Both the position numbers and the translations under genes were made by a program. The notes under the pieces were generated by a model. It did no database searches, had not been told where the DNA came from, and saw nothing but the letters and a program-made list of their open reading frames with translations. DNA of 64,000 nucleotides, from assembly GCA_900215285.1 (NCBI GenBank), contig OCMG01000004.1:2526001-2590000 (forward strand), written 5' to 3'. The first letter of the stretch is position 1. Every line of letters begins with the position of its first letter. Source of the DNA: Ensifer adhaerens. Its GTDB lineage: Bacteria > Pseudomonadota > Alphaproteobacteria > Rhizobiales > Rhizobiaceae. Positions 29,710-39,369 of the stretch are shown here, one piece after another.

Positions 29710-30546
29710 TCAGGCGAAGCTTGTGGAGGTCAGTGCGCGGTAAAACGAGGGCGTCAGGCCTGCCTCGGCGCGCGCGACATCGTTGAAGGGCGCCTTGAGA
29801 GGACCACGGAAGTTCAACCGGACCAGCGACTGAAAGGTCGCAGCCGGATCCTTTTTCTCGCGGGCGCAGAGAAAACGGAACCACTTGGCCCCGATCGCCA
29901 CATGGCCTTTTTCATCATTGTAAATAATATCAAGGACTTCGGCGCTTTCCGTGTCGCCCGTTTCGCGCATCTTTTCCTGCAGAGAGGGTGTCACGTCGAG
30001 CCCGCGCGCCTCGAGGATCAGAGGCACGACGGCGAGTCGTGCCGTCAGGTCGTTGCGGGTATCATGGGCCGCCTGCCAGAGCCCGTCATGGGCAGGCAGG
30101 TCTCCGTAATCCGCGCCCAGAGCTTTCAGCCGCCCGCGCACCAGATTGAAATGCTTGGCCTCTTCGAAAGCGACCTGCATCCAGCCGTCAAAGAAAGAGC
30201 GCGGGACGGGTTCGGACGCGAATCGGGCGACGATGTCGAGCGCGAGATCGACGGCGTTGAGTTCGATATGGGCGAGCGCGTGCAGCATCGCGATCCGTCC
30301 TTTGACCGATCCAAGGCTGCGCCGCTTGACCTGGGTGGGCGGCACGAGAAGCGGGCGGTCGGGCCGACCGGGACGATCCGGCACGACCGCATCGGCGGGA
30401 TGACGCAGGGAGAGGGTGCGGCCATACCACGCTTCGGCGACCCGGGAGGCGAGCGCCGTCTTCAGGTCAAGGTCTGGCGCGCGGATCGCCTGAACGGCCC
30501 CGTCACGCAGCGACCTGAAAGGAGGAATGGCCGTTGCCTGCGTCAC
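29710..30546 (-). CDS. DUF455 ferritin-like protein
   Basis: A 278-residue, predicted all-helical protein with carboxylate and histidine residues spaced as in a di-iron four-helix bundle: ALAHIELNAVD (about 90-100), FEEAKHFNL (about 127-135), LEARGLDVTP and NDEKGHVAIG (about 212-221). DUF455 proteins are ferritin-like, but their activity is unknown. The start is GTG at 30546, one base after the stop of the Bcp gene, so both are in one operon. This supports a role in iron or peroxide handling. Confidence 0.83.
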   Translation of the reverse strand: MTQATAIPPFRSLRDGAVQAIRAPDLDLKTALASRVAEAWYGRTLSLRHPADAVVPDRPGRPDRPLLVPPTQVKRRSLGSVKGRIAMLHALAHIELNAVDLALDIVARFASEPVPRSFFDGWMQVAFEEAKHFNLVRGRLKALGADYGDLPAHDGLWQAAHDTRNDLTARLAVVPLILEARGLDVTPSLQEKMRETGDTESAEVLDIIYNDEKGHVAIGAKWFRFLCAREKKDPAATFQSLVRLNFRGPLKAPFNDVARAEAGLTPSFYRALTSTSFA

Positions 30547-30547
30547 G

Positions 30548-31018
30548 TCAGGATGCTGCCTTCACGGCTTCGAGCACCTCTTGCGCATGGCCCTTGACCT
30601 TCACGCCAGCCCAGGTCTTCAGGATTCTGCCGTCAGCACCGATGAGAAAAGTGGTGCGGGCAATGCCCATGTATTTCTTTCCGTACATGCTCTTTTCCTG
30701 CCAGACGCCATAGCTTTGCGCCATGTCCGTCGATTCGTCGGAGCCGAGAGCCACCGTCAGATTATGCTTGGCGGCGAACTTCTCGTGCTTCTTGACCGGA
30801 TCTGGCGAAACGCCAATGACGACGGCGCCAGCCTTCTCGAAATCGGACTTCAAAGCGCTGAAATCGATCGCTTCCGTGGTGCATGCGGGTGTATCAGCCT
30901 TGGGATAGAAATACAGCACCACTTTCTTGCCAGAATAGTCCTTTAACGACAGTTTCGTTCCACCGTCCGCCGGTATTGCAAAGTCGGGTGCCAGATCGCC
31001 AGGCTGAAGTTCGGACAT
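30548..31018 (-). CDS. bcp: Bcp-type peroxiredoxin (thiol peroxidase)
   Basis: A 156-residue thioredoxin-fold peroxiredoxin that reduces hydrogen peroxide and organic hydroperoxides. The peroxidatic cysteine is Cys46 in ADTPACTTEA. In atypical two-Cys Bcp the resolving Cys is five residues later; here that position (51) is Ile and no other Cys is visible, so this is a one-Cys type. The ATG at 31018 has AAGGAAA upstream. It is translated just before the DUF455 gene. Confidence 0.93.
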   Translation of the reverse strand: MSELQPGDLAPDFAIPADGGTKLSLKDYSGKKVVLYFYPKADTPACTTEAIDFSALKSDFEKAGAVVIGVSPDPVKKHEKFAAKHNLTVALGSDESTDMAQSYGVWQEKSMYGKKYMGIARTTFLIGADGRILKTWAGVKVKGHAQEVLEAVKAAS

Positions 31019-31116
31019 TGGATTTCCTTTCCCTTCGGGAGACAGTTTTAACGGTTCGGGCTATATAGGTTTGACTGAATCGCCCAGCAATTCATACGGG
31101 AGGAGACCCTGATCGG

Positions 31117-34100
31117 ATGACTGACGTCAACGGCGGAAACGCCGGAGATCAGGGCGATGCTGCGCCGCTTGAACCGGTTCCGGCGCAGGTCGAACCGGTC
31201 GCGAAGCCCGTGCGGCGGCGCAAGGGGGCGGCGCGCCGTGTCTTCGTCGCCGTCATGGAGCTCGTCCTTCTTGTCGCTTTTCTCGCGGGCGGCCTTTATT
31301 TCGCGATTGAGCGCGGCGTTTTCGACGACATGCTGAAGCGCGAGGCCGTGGCCATCCTGGCGCGCGCTGCGGGGTCGGAAAATTATACGGCCGACGTCGG
31401 TTCGGCGACCCTTCGGTTTAACGCGCATGGCGAACTCGTCATTGATGCGAAGGATGTTTCCATTCTTCCCGCGGAGACGCAAGGCGCCGTTTTCCGCACC
31501 GGACATGTCAAGATCGCGCTGGAGACGCTCTCCCTTTTGTCCGGTCGTTTGACCGTCGCCTCCGTCTCCGTGGATGGAACGGGTATCAACTTCAACGCCC
31601 TGCAGTCTCAGCCAATGGGTGAGACGTTCCGCATCGACAGCATTCCGGCGACGCTGGACAGGGTGTTCTCGGCGCTGGACTCGTTCGACAGCGCAAGCGG
31701 CAAGACCGACATCCGCAGGCTGAAGCTGACTGGCATTAATTTCGAACTGCCCGCCAAGCAGAAGCGTGAGGCCAAGGTCGCGGTCCATCAGATCCTGCTC
31801 GAGCGACGCAGGGACGGCAATATCGCGATTTCCGGCGACTATATGGTCGATGGGGAAACGGGCAGCATACAAGCGGTCACGCAACGCGACGAGAACGGCA
31901 TCCGGGGGCTGACATTCGAGCTCGGCCGGTTCAACCTTCGACCGTTCATGATGGAGCGCAGTCGAACGGGCGAACCCGTCATCGGTCTGGAGGGGGATCT
32001 GACCCTGCGTGCGGACGCCACCCGCAAGGCCGCCGACAAGCCTGCCGCTCTGAAAATGGCGGCCCGGATTTCGAACGGTGCCTTCTATGGAGAGGGACAG
32101 GCGTCGCCCATTACCAAGGGCGAAATGCTGGCGCATTACGATTTCGCCGCACAGAAGATCGAGGTGGAGCCTTCCATCTTCGAGTTTGGCGAAACCCGAC
32201 TTCCCTTCACGGGCGGGTTCATCGACATGGATCGTCTGGACCGACCGGAGAAAACCGGGATCGGCATCGATCTCATGATCGATCGCGGCCATGCGGCGCC
32301 CGCCAATCTGGGTGATCAGCCGGTGGATTTCGTCGGCAAGGCGTTTGGCATCTTTCATCCCGACACGCTGGAACTGGTGGCTCCCGACATGGTCATCTCG
32401 TCGCAGACCGGTTTTATCGGTGGTTCGTTGACGGTCAAGTTCCGAACGCCGCAGACGCCCGAGATGGTAAGCGATTCGCCCGAAGTCAGCCTTGGCCTCT
32501 TCACGCAGAATGTCGCTGCCAACACGATCCGCGCGCTCTGGCCGTTCTGGATGGCGCCGGATGGGCGCAACTGGGTCTACAACAATCTCTTTGGCGGCAC
32601 GATCAGCAATGGATCGCTGGCCGTCTTCCTGCCTGCGGGTCGGCTTCCATTCTATCCGGAAGATCACGTTACGCTCAACGAGAGCGAGTTGAAGATCCGT
32701 TTCGATATCGACAATGCCCGCGTCAGCATCGCCGGTGACATTCCGCCGATACGTGACACGGTGGCGCATTTCGAGATGATGGGCGACCGCATTGATACGG
32801 CCATCAAGAAGGCCACAGCCTACTTCCCGTCCGGGCGGACGATCGAGGTGGGGGACGGCAGCTTCATTGTCGACAACGTGAGCCAGAACCCTGCCATTGC
32901 CCGCACCGAGTTCAAGCTTTCCGCCGATGCTTCGGCACTTCTGGAGCTGACCACCTATCGACCGATCTCCTCGCTGCAGGACACGGGCTTCAAACCGGAC
33001 GATTTCGCCGGGCGGGCCACCGTTGCTCTGAAGGCGCGTTTTGCGCTGAAGAACGGTCCGGGTGTGCGTCCGCCCGAGTGGACGGCATTGCTGAAGCTTT
33101 CGGACGTGGCCGTCAAGCAGCCGCTGGGCGGGCACAAATTCAGCAATATCAACGGTGAAATGAGGATCAACCCACTGTCCGCCAACATGGAGGCGGATGC
33201 GAAGGTGGAGGGCATTCCGCTTCATTTCAGCCTCGTGGAGCCGCTGAGCAAGGCGAGCCGCCAGAAACGGCAGCGGATCGTGACCGCGAATCTCGAGGCC
33301 AAGCAGCTTGAGAAGTTCGTGCCCGGCGTCGCCGATGTCGTCAGCGGGCCGCTCAGCCTGCGCACGGAACTTCGGGACGATGCCTCGCAGTCCGTGTCGG
33401 TCGAGCTGACAAAGGCCAAGGTGCTGATTCCCTGGGCCGGCTGGGAAAAGGGCGCGGGCGTTCCCGCCAATGTCGAATTCGTCACCCGCAAGGACGGCGA
33501 TCACTTCCAGATATCGGATTTCAACTTTTCAGGCGACGGCTTTGGCGCCAGGGGCAGCCTGCAGACGGACAATGAGGGACTGGCCGTTGCGGAGTTCTCC
33601 AAGGTCAAGCTCGCGCCGACCGATGACATTGCGGTCAAGATTGCCCGCAGCGGAGCGCGCTACATCATTACCGCCTCCGGCAAGTCCGCCGACGCGCGGG
33701 GCATTCTGGCGCGGTTGAAATCACCCGGCCAGTCTGACGGAGCCAATATCGATTTTTCGGTGAATGCGAAGATCTCCTCGATACTCGGCTTCAATAATGA
33801 AACGCTGAAGAACGTGGATGCGGCCTATTCGGTCAAGAACGGCAAGCCGACGGCCGTGAAGCTGACAGCCGTGACGGGCAATGATCAGGCCGTCGTCGCC
33901 AAGCTCTCCCAGGATACGGGGATTGCGCGGTCGATCGACCTGACGGCCACGGATGCCGGTGCGTTGGCGCGATTTACCGGGCTCTATAGCAATATGCGCG
34001 GCGGGCTCCTGAATGTGGGCATGCGCTATCTTGCCGATGGCGTGTGGCGCGGCGTCGTGGACGTTCGCGATTTCCAGCTCGTCAACGAACAGCGCCTGCA

Positions 34101-34524
34101 GGAAATCGTCTCGACCCGATCCGGCAAGGATGGCAAGAGCCTGAATGACGCTGTGAAGAAAAACATCGATGTCAGCAGCCAGAAGTTTACGCGCGGCTAT
34201 GGCCGCGTCCTGATCGACGGCGAGACCGTGCGCATCGAGAACGGGGTCGTCCGCGGCGAACAGGTGGGTGCGACCTTCCAGGGCATATTGCGCGACGGAA
34301 CCGGTCAGATGAACATGACGGGCACGTTCATGCCCGCCTATGGCCTCAATCGCCTGTTTGCCGAACTGCCGATCGTGGGTCTCTTCCTCGGGAATGGCCG
34401 AGACCGCGGCCTGATCGGGATCACGTTCCGGCTGTCCGGACCCACCGAGCAGCCGGGCCTGCAGATCAACCCGCTGTCGATCATCGCACCCGGCGTTTTC
34501 CGCAGCATCTTCCAGTTTCAATGA
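31117..34524 (+). CDS. Large AsmA/YhdP-like (DUF3971) envelope protein
   Basis: A 1135-residue protein. A cytoplasmic basic N-terminus (about 1-42) precedes one membrane helix (FVAVMELVLLVAFLAGGLYFAIERG, about 43-66), then a very long, mostly beta-structured periplasmic part. Family features are the DUF3971 region in the first half and an AsmA-like C-terminal region ending GLNRLFAELPIVGLFLGNG...LIGITFRLSGPTEQPGLQINPLS. YhdP-like proteins bridge the envelope and are thought to carry phospholipids to the outer membrane. A terminator overlaps its stop. An antisense open frame covering 31048-33504 is a shadow. Confidence 0.87.
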   Translation: MTDVNGGNAGDQGDAAPLEPVPAQVEPVAKPVRRRKGAARRVFVAVMELVLLVAFLAGGLYFAIERGVFDDMLKREAVAILARAAGSENYTADVGSATLRFNAHGELVIDAKDVSILPAETQGAVFRTGHVKIALETLSLLSGRLTVASVSVDGTGINFNALQSQPMGETFRIDSIPATLDRVFSALDSFDSASGKTDIRRLKLTGINFELPAKQKREAKVAVHQILLERRRDGNIAISGDYMVDGETGSIQAVTQRDENGIRGLTFELGRFNLRPFMMERSRTGEPVIGLEGDLTLRADATRKAADKPAALKMAARISNGAFYGEGQASPITKGEMLAHYDFAAQKIEVEPSIFEFGETRLPFTGGFIDMDRLDRPEKTGIGIDLMIDRGHAAPANLGDQPVDFVGKAFGIFHPDTLELVAPDMVISSQTGFIGGSLTVKFRTPQTPEMVSDSPEVSLGLFTQNVAANTIRALWPFWMAPDGRNWVYNNLFGGTISNGSLAVFLPAGRLPFYPEDHVTLNESELKIRFDIDNARVSIAGDIPPIRDTVAHFEMMGDRIDTAIKKATAYFPSGRTIEVGDGSFIVDNVSQNPAIARTEFKLSADASALLELTTYRPISSLQDTGFKPDDFAGRATVALKARFALKNGPGVRPPEWTALLKLSDVAVKQPLGGHKFSNINGEMRINPLSANMEADAKVEGIPLHFSLVEPLSKASRQKRQRIVTANLEAKQLEKFVPGVADVVSGPLSLRTELRDDASQSVSVELTKAKVLIPWAGWEKGAGVPANVEFVTRKDGDHFQISDFNFSGDGFGARGSLQTDNEGLAVAEFSKVKLAPTDDIAVKIARSGARYIITASGKSADARGILARLKSPGQSDGANIDFSVNAKISSILGFNNETLKNVDAAYSVKNGKPTAVKLTAVTGNDQAVVAKLSQDTGIARSIDLTATDAGALARFTGLYSNMRGGLLNVGMRYLADGVWRGVVDVRDFQLVNEQRLQEIVSTRSGKDGKSLNDAVKKNIDVSSQKFTRGYGRVLIDGETVRIENGVVRGEQVGATFQGILRDGTGQMNMTGTFMPAYGLNRLFAELPIVGLFLGNGRDRGLIGITFRLSGPTEQPGLQINPLSIIAPGVFRSIFQFQ

Positions 34525-34553
34525 AAAAAAAGGCGGGCCGCTGCCGACCCGCC
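34524..34553 (-). terminator. Bidirectional terminator between the YhdP-like gene and tyrS
   Basis: The stem GGCGGG/CCCGCC lies at 34532-34553. On the minus strand it is followed by a run of eight T, making a classic terminator for tyrS. The A-run overlaps the TGA of the plus-strand gene, so the two genes share a very compact end. Confidence 0.85.
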
Positions 34554-34577
34554 CGTCTTCTCAAAATCGGACCACTG

Positions 34578-35831
34578 TCAGACCGGGCGCACGAGGACGT
34601 GCTTCTTTTTGCCCATCGAGACCTTGATGACGCCATCGGCGGTGACTTCGCCGGAGCCGATCAGCTTGCGTTCGTCCGAGACGCCCTTGTCGTTGATCCG
34701 GATCGCGCCGCCTTGGACATGACGGCGGGCTTCGCCGTTGGAAGCGGCAAAGCCGGCCTTGACCAAGAGCGCGAGCAGGCCGATGCCGGCCTTGAGTTCA
34801 GCCTTTGCAATCTCGACAGATGGAAGGTTTTCGGCAAGCGCGCCTTCCTCGAAGGTCTTGCGGGCGGTCTCGGCGGCCTCTTCCGCCGCCGCGCGGCCGT
34901 GCAGCATGGCGGTGACTTCGGTCGCGAGGATCTTCTTGACCTCGTTGATCTCCGAGCCGCTGAGCGCCGACAGGCGGGCGATCTCATCCATCGGCAGCGT
35001 CGTGTAGAGCTTGAGGAAGCGCGGCACGTCGGCGTCTTCGGTGTTGCGCCAGTACTGCCAGAAGTCATAGGCCGACAGCATCGCCGGGTTCAGCCAGACA
35101 GCACCCGTGGCCGACTTGCCCATCTTGGCTCCGGAAGCGGTCGTCAGCAGCGGCGAGGTCAGCGCATAAAGCTGCGGCGTTCCCATGCGGTGACCGAGGT
35201 CGATGCCGTTGACGATATTGCCCCACTGGTCCGAGCCACCCATCTGCAGGCGGCAGCCGTAGCGCTGCGACAGTTCCACGAAGTCATAGGCCTGCAGGAT
35301 CATGTAGTTGAATTCGAGGAAGGACAGCGACTGCTCGCGATCGAGACGCGTCTTGACGCTGTCGAAGGAAAGCATCCGGTTGACCGAGAAATGCTTGCCG
35401 ACGTCGCGCAGGAATTCGAGATAGTTCAGCGAACGCAGCCATTCGGCGTTGTTGATCATCAACGCGTCCTTGGGCCCATCGCCATAGGTCAGGTAGTTGG
35501 AGAAGACCTGCTTGATCGAGGCGATGTTGCTCTCGATCGTGTCGACCGTCATCAGCTGGCGGGCTTCTTCCTTGAACGAGGGATCGCCGACCATACCGGT
35601 GCCGCCCCCCATCAGCGAGATCGGCCGATGGCCGGTCTGCTGGAACCAGTGCAGCATCATGATCTGGATGAGAGAACCCGCATGCAGCGAAGGCGCCGTC
35701 GGGTCGTAGCCGATATAGGCCGTCACGGTTTCCTTGCAGAGCAGGTCATCAAGGCCGCTTTCGTCGGAGACCTGATGAATGAAGCCGCGCTCGGAGAGCG
35801 TGCGAAGGAAATCGGACTTGAAACCGGACAT
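34578..35831 (-). CDS. tyrS: Tyrosyl-tRNA synthetase
   Basis: Charges tRNA-Tyr with tyrosine. The 417-residue class Ic synthetase has the HIGH-like site [17 protein letters not shown] (about 38-54) and the KMSKS-like site [15 protein letters not shown]-terminal S4-like RNA-binding domain follows (about 350-417; [19 protein letters not shown]). The ATG at 35831 gives the normal length; the frame runs on to 35993 without support. It is convergent with the YhdP-like gene and divergent from anmK. Confidence 0.96.
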   Translation of the reverse strand: MSGFKSDFLRTLSERGFIHQVSDESGLDDLLCKETVTAYIGYDPTAPSLHAGSLIQIMMLHWFQQTGHRPISLMGGGTGMVGDPSFKEEARQLMTVDTIESNIASIKQVFSNYLTYGDGPKDALMINNAEWLRSLNYLEFLRDVGKHFSVNRMLSFDSVKTRLDREQSLSFLEFNYMILQAYDFVELSQRYGCRLQMGGSDQWGNIVNGIDLGHRMGTPQLYALTSPLLTTASGAKMGKSATGAVWLNPAMLSAYDFWQYWRNTEDADVPRFLKLYTTLPMDEIARLSALSGSEINEVKKILATEVTAMLHGRAAAEEAAETARKTFEEGALAENLPSVEIAKAELKAGIGLLALLVKAGFAASNGEARRHVQGGAIRINDKGVSDERKLIGSGEVTADGVIKVSMGKKKHVLVRPV

Positions 35832-35950
35832 GGACGTAATCTCTCTGCACTCTTGCCAGTAGACGTGTAACCGGCGGGCCTTTAGCACTGTTTTCAGGCG
35901 ATTGCACCCGATTCCGCATCGAATGCGATCTTTGGGCTGGGAGTTTATGC

Positions 35951-37087
35951 ATGCTTGAGACCATGACCGCGATCGGTCTGATGAGCGGAACATCCATGGA
36001 CGGCATCGATGTGGCGCTGATCGAGACGGACGGCGAGGATTTCGTCAAGCGCGGGCCGGCGATGGAGTTTCCCTATGCGCCGGATTTCCGTCGGCGGCTG
36101 GCGGCGTCGCTGGAGGATGCCAAGGCGATCACGGAGCGGCGCGAAAGGCCGGGGAGCCTTTGCGACATCGAGCGCGAGATCACCGATCTGCATGCGGATG
36201 CGGTGAAGCGGTTTCTGGCGGCAAATTGGCTCAAGGCGGACGATGTCGGCGTCGTCGGCTTTCACGGGCAGACGGTGATCCACCGGCCGGATCAGGGCTA
36301 TACGGTGCAGATCGGCGACGGTCTTTTGCTGGCTAAACAAACTGGCATTCCGGTCGTCTTTGACATGCGAGCCAACGACATGGTGCATGGCGGGCAGGGC
36401 GCGCCGCTGGTGCCGGCCTATCATGCGGCGCTGGCGCGCGGGCTTTACTGGGATCAGTTTCCGGTCGTTTTCGTCAATATCGGCGGGATTTCCAACCTCA
36501 CCTATATCGGCGCGGATGGCGAGATCATCGCGTTTGATAGCGGGCCGGGCAATACGCTGATCGACCAATGGGTGGAGGCGGAGGCCGGCATTCCCTATGA
36601 CGCCGGCGGTTCGATTGCCTCAGAGGGAGTGGTGATTTCATCGCTCGCCGAACGTTATCTGTCGCATGCCTTCTTCACTGCCGAGAAACGCCGCTCGCTT
36701 GACCGTAACGATTTTCGTCCGCCGGAAAGCCACGAGGTCGGTTTGCACGATGGCGCGCGCACGCTTGCCCATGTCAGCGCCGCCGCGATCCTGAAATCGG
36801 CGCGTCACCTGCCGGTGAGGCCGCGCACCTACATCATCTGCGGTGGCGGGCGGCTTAACCGCGCCATTGTCGGCGATCTCGACCGGATGGCGGGCGCGGA
36901 GGGTGCAAAGGTCGTCATTGCCGAGGATCTGGGTTTTAACGGTGCGGGGATGGAGGCGGAGGCTTGGGCTTATCTGGCCGTGCGCTCGCTGAAGGGCTTG
37001 CCCCTGACCTATCCGGGTACGACAGGTGTCCGTGCACCCGTGTCGGGTGGGGTGCTGGTGCTGCCAGAGGCTCAAGTGTCCAGCTGA
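35951..37087 (+). CDS. anmK: Anhydro-N-acetylmuramic acid kinase
   Basis: Phosphorylates and opens 1,6-anhydro-MurNAc to MurNAc-6-phosphate in cell-wall recycling. The 378-residue ASKHA-fold protein has the ATP-binding signature [19 protein letters not shown] near residue 8-26 and [11 protein letters not shown] near 177-187. VICGGG-like [12 protein letters not shown] near 295-306 completes the family pattern. The start at ATG 35951 or ATG 35963 is uncertain. It follows tyrS divergently. Confidence 0.94.
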   Translation: MLETMTAIGLMSGTSMDGIDVALIETDGEDFVKRGPAMEFPYAPDFRRRLAASLEDAKAITERRERPGSLCDIEREITDLHADAVKRFLAANWLKADDVGVVGFHGQTVIHRPDQGYTVQIGDGLLLAKQTGIPVVFDMRANDMVHGGQGAPLVPAYHAALARGLYWDQFPVVFVNIGGISNLTYIGADGEIIAFDSGPGNTLIDQWVEAEAGIPYDAGGSIASEGVVISSLAERYLSHAFFTAEKRRSLDRNDFRPPESHEVGLHDGARTLAHVSAAAILKSARHLPVRPRTYIICGGGRLNRAIVGDLDRMAGAEGAKVVIAEDLGFNGAGMEAEAWAYLAVRSLKGLPLTYPGTTGVRAPVSGGVLVLPEAQVSS

Positions 37088-37152
37088 ATTTCGTCGTCCG
37101 CGCCGTCGGTGGGCCAGCGGCCAAGGGCCAAGGAGATTGGCGAGGTTTCGCC

Positions 37153-38004
37153 TCAGCGCCCCAGCGTTTCGGCGAAGCGCTCGCCATCCCGCAGTCCGAT
37201 CTCATAGGCGCGACGCAGGCCGTCGGGGTCGCGGATGGTGAAGTTGTTGACCGTAACCGGTTCGGACGGGCCGACCACCATGCGGTTCGGTGTCGAGGGC
37301 GGCACCCTGCCGTGACGGGTGGTGAGCAGCAGGGTGTGGCCACCTTCGTCCTCCGTTTCCTCCAGCATCAGGAGCGGCGGGTTGTCGACCAGTCCGCCAT
37401 CGAGGCAGGGCCGACCATGGATGCGGCCGACGCGCATGAAGGGTGGAACGGAGGCGGTGGCAAGCATGCCATCGATGAGGTCGCGGGCCGTTTGCATGTC
37501 GTAGGTGGAAATCCAGGCGGGCGAGAGGCCGAGATAGCGTCCGGCCTTGGAATAGGCACCGCCGGTGATGCGCTTTTCAAGCTGATAGGCCGCAATGGAG
37601 CCGAGTGCGGCAATGGCTGACGGCAGAAGTGGCGGCGGGCGTGAAACTTGCATGAAGATCGGCGGCTGCGCCTTCAGGGTCTCCAGATCGCTATCCCCAA
37701 AGATTGTCGCCAGAAAATCCTCGAACAGACCGCCGACGACGAAGGGCGAGCGGCCGAAGACGAGGTTCTTCCAGACGACATCCGCACGCCCTTCCTCCGC
37801 AAAGGCAATCGCCGCCTCGCGCACCTGCCGCGCCTTGCCGGCAAGGTTCATCGCACAGTGATAGGCGCCGGCAGAGACGGTGACATAATATTGCGGCCGC
37901 TGCGGATGAAGGCCGTTGAAAGCCTCCCAAAAGCCGGACTGCCAGTAACAACGATTGCCGCCCCCGGCAAAGCCGATGGCATCGAAATGGATTGATGAGG
38001 ACAT
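37153..38004 (-). CDS. Patatin-like phospholipase with altered nucleophile elbow
   Basis: A 283-residue lipid acyl hydrolase-like protein with the glycine-rich oxyanion motif GFAGGGNRCYW (11-21). The nucleophile elbow TVSAGAYH has Ser44, but the first glycine of GxSxG is replaced by valine. The second active-site motif LDGGLVDNPPL carries Asp202. The Ser-Asp dyad is therefore intact. Substrate and localisation are unknown, and no signal peptide is visible. Confidence 0.82.
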   Translation of the reverse strand: MSSSIHFDAIGFAGGGNRCYWQSGFWEAFNGLHPQRPQYYVTVSAGAYHCAMNLAGKARQVREAAIAFAEEGRADVVWKNLVFGRSPFVVGGLFEDFLATIFGDSDLETLKAQPPIFMQVSRPPPLLPSAIAALGSIAAYQLEKRITGGAYSKAGRYLGLSPAWISTYDMQTARDLIDGMLATASVPPFMRVGRIHGRPCLDGGLVDNPPLLMLEETEDEGGHTLLLTTRHGRVPPSTPNRMVVGPSEPVTVNNFTIRDPDGLRRAYEIGLRDGERFAETLGR

Positions 38005-38115
38005 CGTTGAGTGCTGCTGATTGACGGAGACGTAAAGGGAAGCCGGATCAGAGCAAGGCGGGGTGGGTTTGTCAATGCGGGGATGCGGTGGCTGTGTTCT
38101 TGAGGGCCGATCGTT

Positions 38116-38322
38116 CTATTTGCGAAGAAGCGACAAGCCTTCTTCTTCGCGGCCTTTTCCGCGTTCCTGCCTCTCGCGAAACTGAAGATAAGCGTCGTAG
38201 TCCTTTGCTATGTGAGCCGCTGCTTTCCCGAGCAGTTCGTTCGCCGTGATCCCATTAATTGCCGCAGCAGCGTGGACCTTCTCTTCTATATGATCAGGTA
38301 TGTCGATTACGGTGGTGCCCAT
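38116..38322 (-). CDS. Antitoxin-like ribbon-helix-helix protein, no toxin partner seen
   Basis: About 68 residues: a short beta strand (TTVIDIPDHIEEK), a helix-turn-helix-like segment (VHAAAAINGITANELLGKAAAHIAKDY), and a charged tail rich in Arg and Glu. This resembles RelB/CopG-like antitoxins. No toxin frame is visible on either side: downstream is the patatin gene and upstream an inverted repeat element. It could be an orphan antitoxin or a small regulator. Start ATG 38322 rather than 38352, because the family begins at the beta strand. Confidence 0.5.
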   Translation of the reverse strand: MGTTVIDIPDHIEEKVHAAAAINGITANELLGKAAAHIAKDYDAYLQFRERQERGKGREEEGLSLLRK

Positions 38323-38422
38323 GCTTCCGATCCATTTGAAATCAGAACTCACATGGGGCGCATGATGCGTTTAAAAGTTTCCTCTCGCAAACCACAAGTG
38401 AAGGCGCGTGCTGCTTTTCACT

Positions 38423-38581
38423 CCGTCATCCTCGGGCTTGTCCCGAGGATCTGCTACGGTCTGTCTCGCCGCATCGTGAATGGCTTGAAACTTGAGTTTG
38501 TTTCAGCTTCGGCGGCTCTGGCCGGACCGTTGCATTCTAGTTTTCGTCAGTAGATCCTCGCCACAGGGGCGAGGATGACGG
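38423..38581 (-). mobile_element. REP-ended element, copy 1 (inverted relative to copies 2 and 3)
   Basis: A 159-bp element. Read on the minus strand it starts CCGTCATCCTCGCCCC, continues with GGATCTACTGACGAAAAC and ends GTAGCAGATCCTCGGGACA...GAGGATGACGG, matching copies 2 and 3. Each end forms a small hairpin. Here the left hairpin arms are CCTCGCC/GGCGAGG where the other copies have CCTCGGG/CCCGAGG, which are compensating changes. There is no coding content. Confidence 0.75.
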
Positions 38582-38619
38582 TGTGCGAGGTGGGCCGTAG
38601 TTCCCTGAAGCTCGTTATT

Positions 38620-39297
38620 TTACCGGATCCGCTTGGCCGCCGGTTCCGGAACCAGATCGCCGGCGAGGCGGCGGTCGAGGTAATCCTCACACTCCGTCAT
38701 CAGCGGTTCCATCTGGTTGGAGAAGAAGTGGTTCGCGCCGGGTATGGTCTTGTGGGTGATGAGAATGCCCTTCTGGGCCTTCAGCTTTTCAACGAGACCG
38801 TTGACGTCCTTTTCCGGTGCCACGCGGTCGGCGTCGCCGGAGACGATCAGGCCAGAGGAGGGGCAGGGCGCGAGGAAGGAGAAGTCGTAGATGTTCGGCT
38901 GCGGCGCGACCGAGATGAAGCCTTCGATTTCCGGACGACGCATCAGCAGCTGCATGCCGATCCAAGCGCCGAAAGAGTAGCCTGCAACCCAGCAGTTCTT
39001 CGAATCGGTGTGCATGGACTGCACCCAGTCGAGCGCGGAGGCAGCGTCGGAGAGTTCGCCGGCGCCATGGTCGAATTCGCCCTGGCTGCGCCCGATGCCG
39101 CGGAAATTGAAGCGGAGCGTCGTGAAACCGCGCTTCTGGAACATGTAGAAGAGCTGGTAGACGATCTGGTTGTTCATCGTGCCGCCGAACTGCGGATGCG
39201 GATGCAGGATGATGGCGATCGGGGCGTTCTTTTCCTTGGACGGCTGGTAGCGACCCTCAAGACGGCCGGCCGGGCCATTGAAAATGATTTCGGGCAT
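38620..39297 (-). CDS. Alpha/beta hydrolase
   Basis: A 225-residue hydrolase with nucleophile elbow VAGYSFGAWIG (Ser about 108), an HPHPQFGGTM oxyanion-type segment, GLIVSGDADRVAP (catalytic Asp) and PGANHFFSNQ (catalytic His near 194). The substrate is unknown; close relatives are widespread in Rhizobiaceae. ATG at 39297 with GGAGAAAT upstream is preferred over 39324. It is divergent from the suf operon and may share its regulatory region. Confidence 0.85.
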   Translation of the reverse strand: MPEIIFNGPAGRLEGRYQPSKEKNAPIAIILHPHPQFGGTMNNQIVYQLFYMFQKRGFTTLRFNFRGIGRSQGEFDHGAGELSDAASALDWVQSMHTDSKNCWVAGYSFGAWIGMQLLMRRPEIEGFISVAPQPNIYDFSFLAPCPSSGLIVSGDADRVAPEKDVNGLVEKLKAQKGILITHKTIPGANHFFSNQMEPLMTECEDYLDRRLAGDLVPEPAAKRIR

Positions 39298-39350
39298 AAT
39301 TTCTCCGGTCTGTTGCCGGTTCAAAACCGGGAAAAGGACGTGTTAGTACT

Positions 39351-39365
39351 TGACGAAACAAGTCA
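39351..39365 (+). promoter_or_regulatory. IRO-box-like site (RirA type) upstream of suf
   Basis: TGACGAAACAAGTCA fits the TGA-N9-TCA pattern of the rhizobial iron-responsive operator bound by RirA. It lies between the hydrolase and the first suf gene, about 145 bp before the cysteine desulfurase start. Confidence 0.55.
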
Positions 39366-39369
39366 GCTT

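Noticed and set aside
31048..33504. 818-codon open frame antisense to the YhdP-like gene
   Set aside because: Composition-driven shadow; the plus-strand frame has the membrane helix and the family motifs.
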